Below are positions 44,986 through 53,784 of a stretch of DNA of 64,000 nucleotides, in pieces. Source of the DNA: Rhodocyclales bacterium (GTDB taxonomy: Bacteria; Pseudomonadota; Gammaproteobacteria; Burkholderiales; Rhodocyclaceae); contig JAPLQX010000031.1 in assembly GCA_026399435.1 (NCBI GenBank), forward strand, positions 62,001 through 126,000. Reading direction: 5' to 3'. The notes beneath the pieces were generated by a model that worked only from the letters and a program-made list of their open reading frames with translations, did no database searches and was not told the origin of the DNA. Position numbers and translations under genes: made by a program. Each line of letters opens with the position of its first letter. Positions within the stretch are counted from its first letter, which is position 1.

Positions 44986-45012
44986 CGCCGTAGCGTCAGC
45001 GCCGACTCCTGG
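44986..45012 (+). repeat. family D short repeat, copy D2 (diverged)
   Basis: Contains GCCGTAGCGTCAGCGCCGACT, matching the core CCGTA-N3-CAGCGCCGACT of the copies at 11235 and 49071. Located between uvrA and the TauE gene. The similarity is limited to the core. Confidence 0.4.
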
Positions 45013-45028
45013 CTGTCGCGCCTGTGCT

Positions 45029-45772
45029 TCAGAGGGCGCGAATGCCGTGGAACAGGATGCTGAGTCCCCCGGCGGCGATCAGGGTTTCGATGATGGCGAT
45101 GTGCAGCCTGTGGCCCAGGCGCCTTACCAGCAGGGAGGCGACCCAGGATCCGGGCAGCGACGCCAGTCCGATGATTCCGCCGAGCACCATGTCCGGCATG
45201 GGCAGCAGGTCGAACTTGCTGAACAGCACGGAGCGCGTGATGTCGACGGCGATCGTCACCAGGGCATCGGTGGCCAGCACCGCTGTTCCGCTCAGGCCGG
45301 AGCCCAGCAGCAGGGAAATCAGCACTACGCCCATGCCCGAGGCAATGCCGTTGAGGAAGCCGAAAATTCCGCCGCCCACCGCGAGCCCGCGTGCGCCCAG
45401 GTGCAGGTTGTGGGCTTTCAGGTAGCGGCGCGCCGGCAAGGCGGCGAGCACCACCAGCCCGATGACGATGGCAAGGCGTGCCGCATCGAGATGCCGGTAG
45501 AGCAGCGTGCCGCCGAGCAGGCAGACAAGCGCCGGCGGCAAAACCAGCCTGACCGCGCGCGCATCGAAGTCGCGGCGGTAAAACCAGAAGCGGCCGATAT
45601 TGATGATGATGCCGGCGAGCGCCAGCACGGGCACCACGGCCTTGATGCCGAGGATGGGCGTCAGCGTCGCGGTGAGGATGATGCCGGTACCAAAGCCGCC
45701 CATGCCGCCAATGATGGCGGAGCCGAAGGAAACGGCGACGACCAGCATGAGCAGGTTGGGCGAGAGATCCAT
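45029..45772 (-). CDS. TauE/SafE-family anion permease
   Basis: A 247-residue DUF81 permease with about eight hydrophobic segments. The internal duplication typical of the family is visible as IGGMGGFGTGIILTATLTPI in the first half and GGGIFGFLNGIASGMGVVLI in the second. Such proteins move sulfite, sulfonates or other organic anions. ATG 45772 (MDLSPNLLM) is chosen; a longer in-frame arginine-rich extension is unlikely for a membrane protein N-terminus. It is upstream of and codirectional with uvrA. Confidence 0.83.
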   Translation of the reverse strand: MDLSPNLLMLVVAVSFGSAIIGGMGGFGTGIILTATLTPILGIKAVVPVLALAGIIINIGRFWFYRRDFDARAVRLVLPPALVCLLGGTLLYRHLDAARLAIVIGLVVLAALPARRYLKAHNLHLGARGLAVGGGIFGFLNGIASGMGVVLISLLLGSGLSGTAVLATDALVTIAVDITRSVLFSKFDLLPMPDMVLGGIIGLASLPGSWVASLLVRRLGHRLHIAIIETLIAAGGLSILFHGIRAL

Positions 45773-45988
45773 TGCCGCATGATAGCCGGCCGCGGGAGGG
45801 CTGCGACCGTGCCCGCGTCTTCGGCGTCGCCGCGGGATGCCGCTGCGCACGGCTTCCCGGCCACTTTCATCTGTTGCGGGTTTCCAGGGCGCCCCGATGG
45901 GATTCGCATGTTTGTGCTTTAAAATGCGCCCATGCGCAGTACGACCGGGTCTCCGGTGATCTGATATCCCGGAAATCCCCTGAACCCC

Positions 45989-47224
45989 ATGCTATCCCCC
46001 ACTCCAGACGCCATGAGCCGCGACGAAAAGCGTGCCGGCGCCGCCTTGGCTTCGATCTTCGGCCTGCGCATGCTCGGGCTGTTCCTGATCCTGCCGGTAT
46101 TCGCGATCCATGCGCAGAACATTCCCGGCGGCGACGACATGACCCTGGTCGGCATCGCGCTCGGGGCTTACGGCCTGACCCAGGCGATGTTCCAGATCCC
46201 TTTCGGCATGGCCTCCGATGCCTTCGGCCGCAAGCGGGTCATCATTTTCGGCCTGCTGCTGTTCGCCGCGGGATCGGCGCTCGCGGCCCTGGCGACGGAC
46301 ATCTGGTGGACCATCGGCGGCCGCGTGCTGCAGGGCGCCGGGGCGATTTCGGCCGCCGTCACCGCACTGGCCGCGGATCTGACGCGCGAGCAGCATCGCA
46401 CCAAGGTCATGGCGCTGATCGGTTCCTCCATCGGACTGGTGTTCGCCCTGTCGCTGGTCGCCGCGCCGGTGCTCTACGCCGCGATCGGTATGAGCGGAAT
46501 TTTCTGGATGACGGCGTTCCTGGCGGTCGCTGCCATCGGCCTCGTGACGCACGTCGTGCCGCCGGCTCCGCCGCTGCCGGCCGGACCCAAGCCGCCCTTT
46601 CGCGACGTATTGTTCGATACGCAGTTGCTGCGTCTCAACTTCGGCATCTTCACCCTGCACTTGGTGCAGATGGCGATGTTCGTCGTCGTCCCCGGCCTGC
46701 TGATCCGTTACGGCGGCCTGCCGCTGGCCGCGCACTGGAAAATCTACCTGCCCGCGGTGCTCGCCTCCTTCGTCCTGATGGTGCCGGCGATCATCCTCGC
46801 CGAGAAGCGCCAAAAGGTACGGCCGGTGTTCGTCTTTGCCATCGGCCTGCTGCTCGTCACCTTGCTGGTGATGTGGCTTGGCAGCGCGAATTTTGTCGTG
46901 ATCGCTGGCGGCCTGCTGAGTTTCTTCGTCGCCTTCAATATCCTCGAGGCCATGCTGCCTTCGCTGATCTCCCGGATTGCGCCGCCGCGTGCAAAGGGTG
47001 CGGCGCTGGGCGTCTACAACACCACCCAGGCGCTCGGCCTGTTCGTTGGTGGGGCTCTGGGCGGTTGGCTGGTGAAGAATTTCGATGCAGGCGCCGTGTT
47101 CATCTTCGATGCGGCGATGGTCGCCTTGTGGCTGTTTGCCGCGGCGACCATGACGGCTTTGCCCGTGCGGCGGGCGACGGCGACAGCAGCGCCTGCGCAT
47201 GGCATACTTGAAACAAAATCCTGA
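45989..47224 (+). CDS. MFS transporter (uvrA-ssb neighbourhood)
   Basis: A 411-residue major facilitator with 12 hydrophobic segments. Loop 2-3 signature GMASDAFGRKRVII and helix-4/5 region GRVLQGAGAISAAVTALAADL are typical of drug-efflux-type MFS (YajR-like). The C-terminus is alanine- and threonine-rich. It lies between uvrA (divergent) and ssb (codirectional), a combination I associate with Betaproteobacteria. Start ATG 45989; ATG 46013 is an alternative. Substrate unknown. Confidence 0.87.
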   Translation: MLSPTPDAMSRDEKRAGAALASIFGLRMLGLFLILPVFAIHAQNIPGGDDMTLVGIALGAYGLTQAMFQIPFGMASDAFGRKRVIIFGLLLFAAGSALAALATDIWWTIGGRVLQGAGAISAAVTALAADLTREQHRTKVMALIGSSIGLVFALSLVAAPVLYAAIGMSGIFWMTAFLAVAAIGLVTHVVPPAPPLPAGPKPPFRDVLFDTQLLRLNFGIFTLHLVQMAMFVVVPGLLIRYGGLPLAAHWKIYLPAVLASFVLMVPAIILAEKRQKVRPVFVFAIGLLLVTLLVMWLGSANFVVIAGGLLSFFVAFNILEAMLPSLISRIAPPRAKGAALGVYNTTQALGLFVGGALGGWLVKNFDAGAVFIFDAAMVALWLFAAATMTALPVRRATATAAPAHGILETKS

Positions 47225-47236
47225 GGAGGAATTCAC

Positions 47237-47707
47237 ATGGCGTCAGTCAACAAGGTCATCATCGTCGGCAACCTGGGCCGCGATCCGGAAGTACGCTACA
47301 CGCCCAACGGCGACTCGATCACCAATGTCACCATCGCCACCACCGACACCTGGAAAGACAAGGCGACCGGTGAGAAGAAGGAAGCCACGGAATGGCATCG
47401 CGTGGTGTTCTTCGGCAAGCTGGCCGAGATCGCCGGGCAGTACCTGAAGAAGGGCCGCCAGGTGTACGTCGAAGGCGCCTTGCGCACCCGCAAATGGACC
47501 GACAAGGAAGGCCAGGAGCGCTACACCACGGAGATCGTCGCCAATGAAATGAAAATGCTCGGCTCCCGCGAGGGCATGAGCGACGCGCCGCCGCGCGAAA
47601 ATGCCGGCGGCGCGGCTGCCGGCGGTGGCGCCGGCAATCGCCCGGCAACGGCGCCCCAGCCTGCCGGCGGCAACTTCAACGACTTCGAGGACGACATTCC
47701 GTTCTGA
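47237..47707 (+). CDS. ssb: single-stranded DNA-binding protein
   Basis: A 156-residue SSB. The OB fold begins [21 protein letters not shown] and includes [20 protein letters not shown] and [17 protein letters not shown] glycine/proline/alanine linker follows, and the protein ends with the partner-binding tip DFEDDIPF. Excellent ribosome site (GAGGAGG) before ATG 47237. Normal length. Confidence 0.97.
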   Translation: MASVNKVIIVGNLGRDPEVRYTPNGDSITNVTIATTDTWKDKATGEKKEATEWHRVVFFGKLAEIAGQYLKKGRQVYVEGALRTRKWTDKEGQERYTTEIVANEMKMLGSREGMSDAPPRENAGGAAAGGGAGNRPATAPQPAGGNFNDFEDDIPF

Positions 47708-47759
47708 CGGCTTTGCCGGCCCGGGCTGATGTTCGCCAAATGCGCCATGTCCGCTGAAC

Positions 47760-49073
47760 ATGCCTGAAAAACTCAAACTTCTTTCCTGGCGCGACATCGT
47801 GTTTGTCGCGCTGCCTTCCTTGCTGGTCGCGATCGGCGCGTTCTGGCTGGCGGCGCAGTTCATCGAGCCGGCGCCGCCCGATCAATTGATCGTCAGCACC
47901 GGCGGCGAGGGCGGCGCCTACCAGCGCTTCGCCGCGCGCTACAAGGATGTGCTGGCGCGCTACGGCATCACGCTGGTGGAGAAGCCCTCGGCCGGTTCGA
48001 TAGAAAACCTGCAGCGGTTGCGTGATCCGGAGTTCGCGGTCGATGCCGCCTTCATTCAGGGTGGCACGGCGCGCCTGGAAGAAGCGGACGAACTGGTTTC
48101 CCTGGGTGATTTCTATTACGAACCGCTGTGGATTTTCACGCGCGAGGCGAGCTTGCGCGGCGGCGACAAGATTCTCGATCTCAAGGGCAAGCGCGTGGCG
48201 GTCGGTGGCGCTGGCAGCGGTACGCAGCATCTCGCCATGGAACTGCTGGCGGCCAACGGCATCGATGCGACCAACACCAAGCTGATCGAAGCGGGGGGCC
48301 TGGGTGTGGTCGAGCGCCTGCAGAAGAACGAAGTCGATGCCGTGTTCGCCGTCGGGCCAACCCAGTCCGCGCTGGTATGGACCCTGCTCTATACGCCGGG
48401 AGTACGCCTCATGAGCCTGGTGCATGCCGAGGCCTACACGCGGCGCTTTCCCCATCTGGCGCGGCTGGTGCTGCCGCGCGGGGCCATCGACCTGACGCAG
48501 GACATTCCGCCGCACGACACCCAGCTCGTTGCGCCGATGACGACCATACTGGTGCGCGAGGACACGCATCCGGCCCTGATCGATTTGCTGATGCAGGCGG
48601 CGGCCGAGGTTCATGGCGCGCCGGGCGTGTTCCAGAAACCCGGCGAGTTTCCGCGCGCCGGGCACGGCGAGTTTCCGTTGTCGAAGGAGGCCGAGCGCTA
48701 CTACAAGTCCGGCAAGCCCTTCCTGCAGCGCTACCTGCCGTTCTGGGCGGCCACCCTGATCGACCGCATGGTGGTGATGCTGGTGCCGCTGCTCGCCGTG
48801 CTGATCCCGCTGATCAAGTTCGCCCCGCAGATCTACGGCTGGCGGGTGCGCTCACGCATCTACCGGCGCTACGGTGAATTGAAGTTTCTCGAGAATGAGG
48901 TCAATGAAAATCCGGGCCGGTACAGCCGCGCCGAGTGGATCGAGAAGCTGGATCGCATCGAGGCAGACGCCAGTCGCATTCGCACCCCGCTGACATTTTC
49001 CGACATTCTTTATACCCTGCGCGGGCACATCGATCTTGTGCGGGACATGATTCTCAGGCGAACCACGGCCTGA
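47760..49073 (+). CDS. membrane-anchored TAXI-family solute-binding protein
   Basis: A 437-residue TRAP-associated extracytoplasmic immunogenic (TAXI) protein. An N-terminal membrane segment (about 13-33) is followed by the binding fold: LIVSTGGEGGAYQRFAARY, EKPSAGSIENLQRL, VAVGGAGSGTQHLAMELL and AAFIQGGTARLEE-type motifs. After residue 320 there is a second membrane segment (about 340-362, FWAATLIDRMVVMLVPLLAVL) and a cytoplasmic helical tail. No TRAP permease gene is adjacent, so it may be a sensor or serve a distant permease. The stop codon is within repeat D3. Confidence 0.85.
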   Translation: MPEKLKLLSWRDIVFVALPSLLVAIGAFWLAAQFIEPAPPDQLIVSTGGEGGAYQRFAARYKDVLARYGITLVEKPSAGSIENLQRLRDPEFAVDAAFIQGGTARLEEADELVSLGDFYYEPLWIFTREASLRGGDKILDLKGKRVAVGGAGSGTQHLAMELLAANGIDATNTKLIEAGGLGVVERLQKNEVDAVFAVGPTQSALVWTLLYTPGVRLMSLVHAEAYTRRFPHLARLVLPRGAIDLTQDIPPHDTQLVAPMTTILVREDTHPALIDLLMQAAAEVHGAPGVFQKPGEFPRAGHGEFPLSKEAERYYKSGKPFLQRYLPFWAATLIDRMVVMLVPLLAVLIPLIKFAPQIYGWRVRSRIYRRYGELKFLENEVNENPGRYSRAEWIEKLDRIEADASRIRTPLTFSDILYTLRGHIDLVRDMILRRTTA

Positions 49074-49100
49074 ATTGCCGTACCGCCAGCGCCGACTTCC
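49071..49100 (+). repeat. family D short repeat, copy D3
   Basis: TGAATTGCCGTACCGCC followed by AGCGCCGACTT; with the two bases before it (CC) it matches D1 at 11235 over about 24 of 30 positions. It begins at the TAXI gene stop codon. Confidence 0.55.
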
Positions 49101-49112
49101 GATTCGGAGTTT

Positions 49113-49163
49113 TAGGGCCGGCTTCAGCCGGCCGGGGTGGATGGCGGACTGAAGTCCGCCCTA
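49113..49163. repeat. REP/BIME-like hairpin pair between convergent genes
   Basis: Hairpin 1: GGCCGGC-TTCA-GCCGGCC (49116-49133). Hairpin 2: GGCGGACT-GA-AGTCCGCC (49143-49160). The pair is bordered by TAGGG on the left and CCCTA on the right. It sits between the convergent TAXI and rfaE2 genes and may also stop transcription in both directions. The GGCGGACTGAAGTCCGCC form is like widespread REP sequences mobilised by REP-type transposases. Confidence 0.7.
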
Positions 49164-49172
49164 CGTCTGCGC

Positions 49173-49661
49173 TCAGAGTTTGCGAATCTTCTCCATCAGT
49201 GCCGTGGTCGAGCGCTCGTGAATGAAGGGGATCGAGTGCACTGTGCCGCCCCAGGCGCTCACTTCCCGGTAGCCGACGATTTTTTCCACGGGCCAGTCGC
49301 CGCCCTTGACCAGCACGTCGGGCCGGCAATCGAGGATGCGCTGCAGTGGCGTGTCCTCGTCGAACCAGGTCACCAGCGAGACGCTTTCGAGCGAGGCCAG
49401 CAGCGCCATGCGGTCGGCCAGCGGATTGACGGGCCGGTCGTCGCCCTTGCCCAGGCGCTTGACCGAGGCATCCGAATTGGCGGCGACGATCAGGGATGCC
49501 CCGAGGCTGCGGGCCTGCGCCAGGTAGGTGACATGGCCGCGGTGCAGGATGTCGAAGCAGCCGTTGGTAAACACCAGCGGTCGCAGCAGCAGCGCGATGC
49601 GTGCGGCCAGGTCGGCGGGGGCGGTGATCTTGGCCTCGAAGGCCGGTGGCAAATACGCCAT
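49173..49661 (-). CDS. rfaE2: D-glycero-beta-D-manno-heptose 1-phosphate adenylyltransferase
   Basis: A 162-residue nucleotidyltransferase equal to the C-terminal half of HldE, making ADP-heptose for lipopolysaccharide core. The nucleotidyltransferase signature TNGCFDILHRGHVTYLAQAR is intact, followed by VAANSDASVKRLGKGDDRPV and LVKGGDWPVEKIVGYREV, and ends in IHERSTTALMEKIRK. Only the transferase half is present, so the kinase half (RfaE1) must be elsewhere. First in a minus-strand chain with BON and SIS genes. Confidence 0.93.
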   Translation of the reverse strand: MAYLPPAFEAKITAPADLAARIALLLRPLVFTNGCFDILHRGHVTYLAQARSLGASLIVAANSDASVKRLGKGDDRPVNPLADRMALLASLESVSLVTWFDEDTPLQRILDCRPDVLVKGGDWPVEKIVGYREVSAWGGTVHSIPFIHERSTTALMEKIRKL

Positions 49662-49673
49662 GCGGCGCCGGCT

Positions 49674-50345
49674 CTACTTCTTGACGGCGGCCGGCTTGGC
49701 GTCCTGTGCCGGCGCCGCCGGTGGCGGCGTGTGGTCCAGCGCCTTGGCTTGTTCCGTGCTGATGATTTCGAGCACGCGCACCACTTTCTGCACGCCGCCC
49801 GTGGTGCGGGCGATCTCCACCGCCGCATCGGCTTCGGCCTGGGTCACCAGTCCAAGAAGAAACACGACGCCGGCCTCGGTCACCACCTTGACGTGGTTGG
49901 GGGCGAACTTGCCGGCATCGACGAAGCGCGCCTTGACCTTCGAGGTGATGTAGGAATCATTGCTGCGCCCGCCGTAGCTCGACGGCCCGGCGATGGCCAG
50001 TTCGTTGCTGATCGATTTGACGTTGGGCACGCCGGCAGCGATCTTTTCGACGTCGGCCTTGATCGCGTCGGTCGGCACTTCGCCGGTCAGCAGCACCATG
50101 CGGTTGTAGCTGATCACATTGACATGCACCTTGTCGCCGTACTTCTCGCCGATGCGGTTGAGGGCGCGAATTTCCATGCCTTCGTCGGAGACAAATGTCT
50201 CCGGATTGCGGCGGTCCGCCAGCATCAATGCACCGGTACCGACGCCGACGGCGGCAGCGCCGAAGCAGCCGGCGAGAATGGGGGCACAGAGCGCAAGCGC
50301 AGCGAGGTTGCGCAGTTTTGCGCCAATGTCGGTTCGGACGTTCAT
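49674..50345 (-). CDS. BON-domain outer-membrane lipoprotein (DolP/YraP-like)
   Basis: A 223-residue lipoprotein. The signal peptide ends in a lipobox (PILAGC), and two BON domains follow (about 55-125 around [18 protein letters not shown], and 130-195 around [21 protein letters not shown]). A proline/alanine/lysine tail ends the protein. This matches DolP (YraP), which supports outer-membrane integrity. ATG 50345 overlaps the stop of the SIS gene; the yraN-diaA-dolP order is conserved in proteobacteria. Confidence 0.88.
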   Translation of the reverse strand: MNVRTDIGAKLRNLAALALCAPILAGCFGAAAVGVGTGALMLADRRNPETFVSDEGMEIRALNRIGEKYGDKVHVNVISYNRMVLLTGEVPTDAIKADVEKIAAGVPNVKSISNELAIAGPSSYGGRSNDSYITSKVKARFVDAGKFAPNHVKVVTEAGVVFLLGLVTQAEADAAVEIARTTGGVQKVVRVLEIISTEQAKALDHTPPPAAPAQDAKPAAVKK

Positions 50346-50935
50346 TGAGTTTCTCCCAGTATCAAGGCATCGATGCCGTCGCACAGGCAATGGAGGGTGA
50401 GCAAGTGTACTTCCTGAATTCGGGCGGTGCGTTCGGCCGGCACGCAGAGGTGGATGTCGTCGGGGCCGAGCAGTGTGGCGATCTTGCCGCCTTTCTTGCC
50501 GGTCAGTGCCACAACCGTTACGCCGCGGGCGTGTGCCGTGTGGATGGCCTCGATCACATTGGGCGAATTGCCCGAGGTCGATATGGCCAGCAGCACGTCG
50601 CCGGCGCGCCCCAGCGCCTGTACCTGCTTGGCGAAGACATCCTCGTAGCGGTAGTCGTTGGCGATCGAGGTCAAGGTCGAGGTATCGGTGGTCAGCGCAA
50701 TCGCCGCCAGCGGCGGGCGTTCCTTCTCGAAGCGGTTGAGCAGTTCGGCGGCGAAGTGCTGCGAATCGGCGGCCGAGCCGCCGTTGCCGCAGGCCATCAC
50801 CTTGCCGCCGGCCTTGAGGCTGGTGACCATGCGGCGTGTGGCCGCTTCGATCGGTGCGGCCATGGCGGCCATCGCCGCGAGCTTGGTTGCGGCGCTGTCC
50901 TTGAATTGTTGCTGAATGCGGTCGGCGAGTGACAT
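50342..50935 (-). CDS. SIS-domain protein, DiaA / phosphoheptose isomerase family
   Basis: A 197-residue SIS-fold protein with [21 protein letters not shown], typical of GmhA and DiaA, and [21 protein letters not shown] in the sugar-phosphate site. GmhA makes heptose 7-phosphate; DiaA binds DnaA. Synteny with yraN and the BON gene favours DiaA, while the nearby rfaE2 favours GmhA; the sequence alone does not decide. ATG 50935 with a short gap to the HIRAN gene. Confidence 0.87.
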   Translation of the reverse strand: MSLADRIQQQFKDSAATKLAAMAAMAAPIEAATRRMVTSLKAGGKVMACGNGGSAADSQHFAAELLNRFEKERPPLAAIALTTDTSTLTSIANDYRYEDVFAKQVQALGRAGDVLLAISTSGNSPNVIEAIHTAHARGVTVVALTGKKGGKIATLLGPDDIHLCVPAERTARIQEVHLLTLHCLCDGIDALILGETQ

Positions 50936-51018
50936 GGAGCGGGTCTTTGTGTCCTGGATGAATGGAATTGGCTGAGGATAGCTGGCCCCGGAACCGGACC
51001 GAGGCCGGAATAGGGCGC

Positions 51019-51402
51019 CTAGAGTACGACAAATACTTCGATCAGCACCCGCTGCCAGGGGTTTCGGTGCTGGCGCAATTTGGCGATGCGGGCATCCACG
51101 GCATCGCCGTTGTCGATGGCGGTGGCGACGGCGCGGTTTTCGGCGCGCGGCAGATAGCCCAGCTTCTGCCCGCGCCACTCGATGCGTATGGCGTTGGCGT
51201 CATGCGGGTTGTCGGCTTCGCGCACCAGCGTCAGGCGGTCGCCCTCGCGCATCTCCTGCCACAGGGCCTCGCCTGCATAGTAGCGAAAGCCCGCCAGGGG
51301 CGAGCTTTGCACCACGATGCGGACATCGCCGGCCAGCGCCGTCAGGCTGAGGGCAAGGCCGAGGCTCAGGCCGAGCAAGAATTTAGTCAGCGGCAAAGGC
51401 AT
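51019..51402 (-). CDS. HIRAN-domain protein with signal peptide
   Basis: A 127-residue protein with an N-terminal hydrophobic signal ([19 protein letters not shown], cleaved before DVRIV). The remaining 95 residues are a HIRAN-type beta domain: [62 protein letters not shown] normally binds DNA or RNA ends in helicases; the predicted export is unusual. ATG 51402 lies inside the yraN coding end (20-base overlap); 51417 would add five residues. Supported by position in the operon. Confidence 0.75.
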   Translation of the reverse strand: MPLPLTKFLLGLSLGLALSLTALAGDVRIVVQSSPLAGFRYYAGEALWQEMREGDRLTLVREADNPHDANAIRIEWRGQKLGYLPRAENRAVATAIDNGDAVDARIAKLRQHRNPWQRVLIEVFVVL

Positions 51403-51736
51403 CGCGCAGCCATTCAATGTTTTCGGCTTCGACGCCGTCGAGCAGCATGCAGTCGAAGCGGCAGGGCGTTTCGCCGTGGCGCAGCAGCCAGTGACGCGCG
51501 GCGAGAATCAGGCGGGCCTGCTTGGCGGCCGTGATGCTGGCAGCCGCGCCGCCGAAGTCGCTGCGGCTGCGCAGACGCACTTCGACAAACACCGTGGTCC
51601 CGCCCTCGCGGCAGACCAGGTCGATCTCGCCGCCCTTCACCCGGAAGTTGCGTTCGATGACGGAGAGCCCCTTGCGCCGGAGATAATCCGCCGCCAATTG
51701 CTCGGCCGCCGCACCTTTGGCCTGCCTCGTGCTCAT
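51383..51736 (-). CDS. YraN / UPF0102 family protein
   Basis: A 117-residue UPF0102 protein, a nuclease-like fold conserved next to rsmI. Blocks: AEQLAADYLRRKGLSVIERNFRVKGGEIDLVCREG, with the acidic E-I-D pattern, and TVFVEVRLRSRSDFGGA, which contains the ExK-like E-V-R. The start ATG 51736 lies 21 bases from the divergent rsmI start, as in many proteobacteria. Role unknown; proposed DNA-related. Confidence 0.9.
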   Translation of the reverse strand: MSTRQAKGAAAEQLAADYLRRKGLSVIERNFRVKGGEIDLVCREGGTTVFVEVRLRSRSDFGGAAASITAAKQARLILAARHWLLRHGETPCRFDCMLLDGVEAENIEWLRDAFAAD

Positions 51737-51757
51737 CGGACTGCTGGGGGCTCTAGA

Positions 51758-52600
51758 ATGACGGACATGGAAATTGCATTGTATGTCGTCGCCACGCCGA
51801 TCGGAAATCTCGGCGACATCACGCTGCGCGCCCTTGAAACCCTGCGCGGCGTCGATCTGGTCGCCTGCGAGGACACCCGTCACGTGCGCCATTTGCTCGA
51901 TCATCACGGCATCAAGGTGCCGACCCTGGCGCTGCACCAGCACAACGAAAACGAAGCGGCCGCCAAGCTGATCCGGCTGCTGGGCGAGGGCCGGCGAGTG
52001 GCGCTGGTCTCGGATGCCGGCACGCCGGGCGTCTCCGATCCCGGGGCGCGCACGGTCGCGGCGGTGCGCGCGGCCGGCTTCCGGGTGATCCCGCTGCCGG
52101 GGCCGAGCGCTGCGATCGCGGCGATGTCGGCGGCGGGCCTCGCCGATCCACGTTTTCTGTTCGTCGGCTTCCTGCCAGCGAAAGTCGGCGCCCGCAGGAC
52201 GGCGATTGCGGAACTTGCCGGCGTCGATGCGGCGCTGGTGTTCTACGAAGCGCCGCACCGGGTGATGGAAACCGTGGCCGAGCTTGCCGCATTGTTGGAG
52301 CCGCAACGCGAAATCGTCATCGCCCGCGAGTTGACCAAGATGTTCGAGCAGATCGAACGCATGCCGCTCGCCACCGCGCCGGCCTGGCTGGCGGCGGACG
52401 CCAATCATCAGCGCGGCGAGTTCGTGCTGGTGGTTTCCGCGCCGCCGCCGCGCGAAGGCATGGATGCCGAGACCGAGCGCGTGCTGGCCGCGCTGCTGGC
52501 CGAACTGCCGGTCAAGCAGGCCGCCAAGCTGGCGGCGGAAATCACGGGCCAGCCGAAGAACGCCTTGTATGCGCGTGCGCTGCAGCTCAAGGACGCCTGA
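51758..52600 (+). CDS. rsmI: 16S rRNA (cytidine-2'-O)-methyltransferase
   Basis: A 280-residue RsmI of the tetrapyrrole-methylase fold; it methylates C1402 of 16S rRNA. Blocks: [68 protein letters not shown] and GFLPAK. ATG 51758 is used. An alternative in-frame ATG at 51767 lies seven bases after TAGAAT (51754-51759), which could make a leaderless message. Followed by pyrC. Confidence 0.94.
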   Translation: MTDMEIALYVVATPIGNLGDITLRALETLRGVDLVACEDTRHVRHLLDHHGIKVPTLALHQHNENEAAAKLIRLLGEGRRVALVSDAGTPGVSDPGARTVAAVRAAGFRVIPLPGPSAAIAAMSAAGLADPRFLFVGFLPAKVGARRTAIAELAGVDAALVFYEAPHRVMETVAELAALLEPQREIVIARELTKMFEQIERMPLATAPAWLAADANHQRGEFVLVVSAPPPREGMDAETERVLAALLAELPVKQAAKLAAEITGQPKNALYARALQLKDA

Positions 52601-52612
52601 AGAACGCCCCCG

Positions 52613-52618
52613 TATAAT
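52613..52618 (+). promoter_or_regulatory. -10 box of pyrC
   Basis: Consensus TATAAT ends eight bases before the pyrC ATG (52626), so transcription would start at or just before the ATG, leaving almost no leader. No good -35 is visible. Confidence 0.45.
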
Positions 52619-52625
52619 TCGTTCC

Positions 52626-53768
52626 ATGCAGACTTTAACGATTACCCGCCCCGACGACTGGCATTTGCACCTGCGCGATGGCGAGGCGCTCGCCGCCGTT
52701 CTGCCCGACACCGCGCGGCGCTTTGCGCGCGCGATCGTCATGCCGAATCTGCGGCCGCCGGTGACCACCGTGGCGCTGGCCGCGGCCTATCGCGACCGCA
52801 TCCTGGCCGCACTGCCGGCGGGGATGAGCGCCCCGGCGCCGGGCCGACCCAAGGCGGGGCAAGCCAACAGTATGGAGCCGCGCAGCGGCGAACAATCGTC
52901 ACTCCTCCGCGAGGGGGGGGCGGGAGGGGCGGGCCATTTTGAGCCGCTGATGACGCTGTATCTGACCGACAACATGCCTGCCGCCGAGATCGATGCGGTC
53001 AAGGCCAGCGGCTTCGTGCACGCAATCAAGCTCTATCCGGCGGGGGCGACCACCAATTCCGACGCCGGCGTCAGCGACTTGAAGAAATGCGCGGCGACGC
53101 TGGCGCGCATGGAAAAGCTTGGCGTGCCGCTGCTGGTGCATGGCGAAGTTACCGATCCGGCCGTGGATATTTTCGATCGCGAAGCGGTATTCATCGACAG
53201 CGTGCTGGTACCGCTGCTGCGGGATTTTCCGGCACTGAAAGTGGTGCTCGAACACGTCACCACGAGCAACGGAATCGACTTCGTGAAGGACAGCGGCGCG
53301 AATGTGGCGGGCACGCTGACGGCCCATCACTTGCTGCTCAACCGCAATGCGCTCCTTGCCGGCGGCATTCGTCCGCACAACTACTGCCTGCCGGTACTGA
53401 AGCGCGAGACTCACCGTCAGGCGCTGCTCGCTGCGGCGATTTCGGGCAGTCCGAAATTTTTCCTCGGCACCGATTCGGCGCCGCATGCGCAAAGCGCCAA
53501 GGAGACGGCCTGCGGCTGCGCCGGTTGCTACACCGCGCATGCCGGCATCGAGTTGTACGCCGAGGCCTTCGAGGCTGTCGGCGCGCTGGACAAGCTGGAA
53601 GCCTTTGCCAGTTTCCATGGCGCCGACTACTACGGTTTGCCGCGCAATACGGAAAAGATCACTCTGCGGCGAGACGCGGTGACCGTTCCCGCGAGCCTCG
53701 ACTATCTCGCCGGGGAAAGGCTGGTACCGCTGCGTGCCGGCGAGTCCGTCGCCTGGCGCCTGGCCTGA
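52626..53768 (+). CDS. pyrC: dihydroorotase with an in-frame repeat insertion
   Basis: A 380-residue class II dihydroorotase of pyrimidine synthesis; the usual length is about 345-350. Metal and substrate motifs are present: [25 protein letters not shown] (carboxylated lysine), [23 protein letters not shown], and [14 protein letters not shown]. Between LPAG and [13 protein letters not shown], residues about 67-103 ([32 protein letters not shown]) come from repeat copy B3; Escherichia coli PyrC has only a few residues there. The frame is intact. The extra loop is predicted surface-exposed. Confidence 0.93.
   Translation: MQTLTITRPDDWHLHLRDGEALAAVLPDTARRFARAIVMPNLRPPVTTVALAAAYRDRILAALPAGMSAPAPGRPKAGQANSMEPRSGEQSSLLREGGAGGAGHFEPLMTLYLTDNMPAAEIDAVKASGFVHAIKLYPAGATTNSDAGVSDLKKCAATLARMEKLGVPLLVHGEVTDPAVDIFDREAVFIDSVLVPLLRDFPALKVVLEHVTTSNGIDFVKDSGANVAGTLTAHHLLLNRNALLAGGIRPHNYCLPVLKRETHRQALLAAAISGSPKFFLGTDSAPHAQSAKETACGCAGCYTAHAGIELYAEAFEAVGALDKLEAFASFHGADYYGLPRNTEKITLRRDAVTVPASLDYLAGERLVPLRAGESVAWRLA
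52824..52934 (+). repeat. family B palindromic repeat, copy B3, inside pyrC
   Basis: Starts ATGAGCGCCCCGGCGCCGG like copy B2 and includes the same GGAGCCGCGCAGCGGCGAA segment, with GCCGC/GCGGC (loop GCA) and a final CCTC-CGC-GAGG hairpin plus a G-run. It has no stop codon in the pyrC frame and is translated. Confidence 0.82.
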
Positions 53769-53784
53769 TTCGCTCCACCCGGTC

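Noticed and set aside
44898-45028. SOS (LexA) box upstream of uvrA
   Set aside because: No CTGT-N8-ACAG or close variant is visible in the gap.
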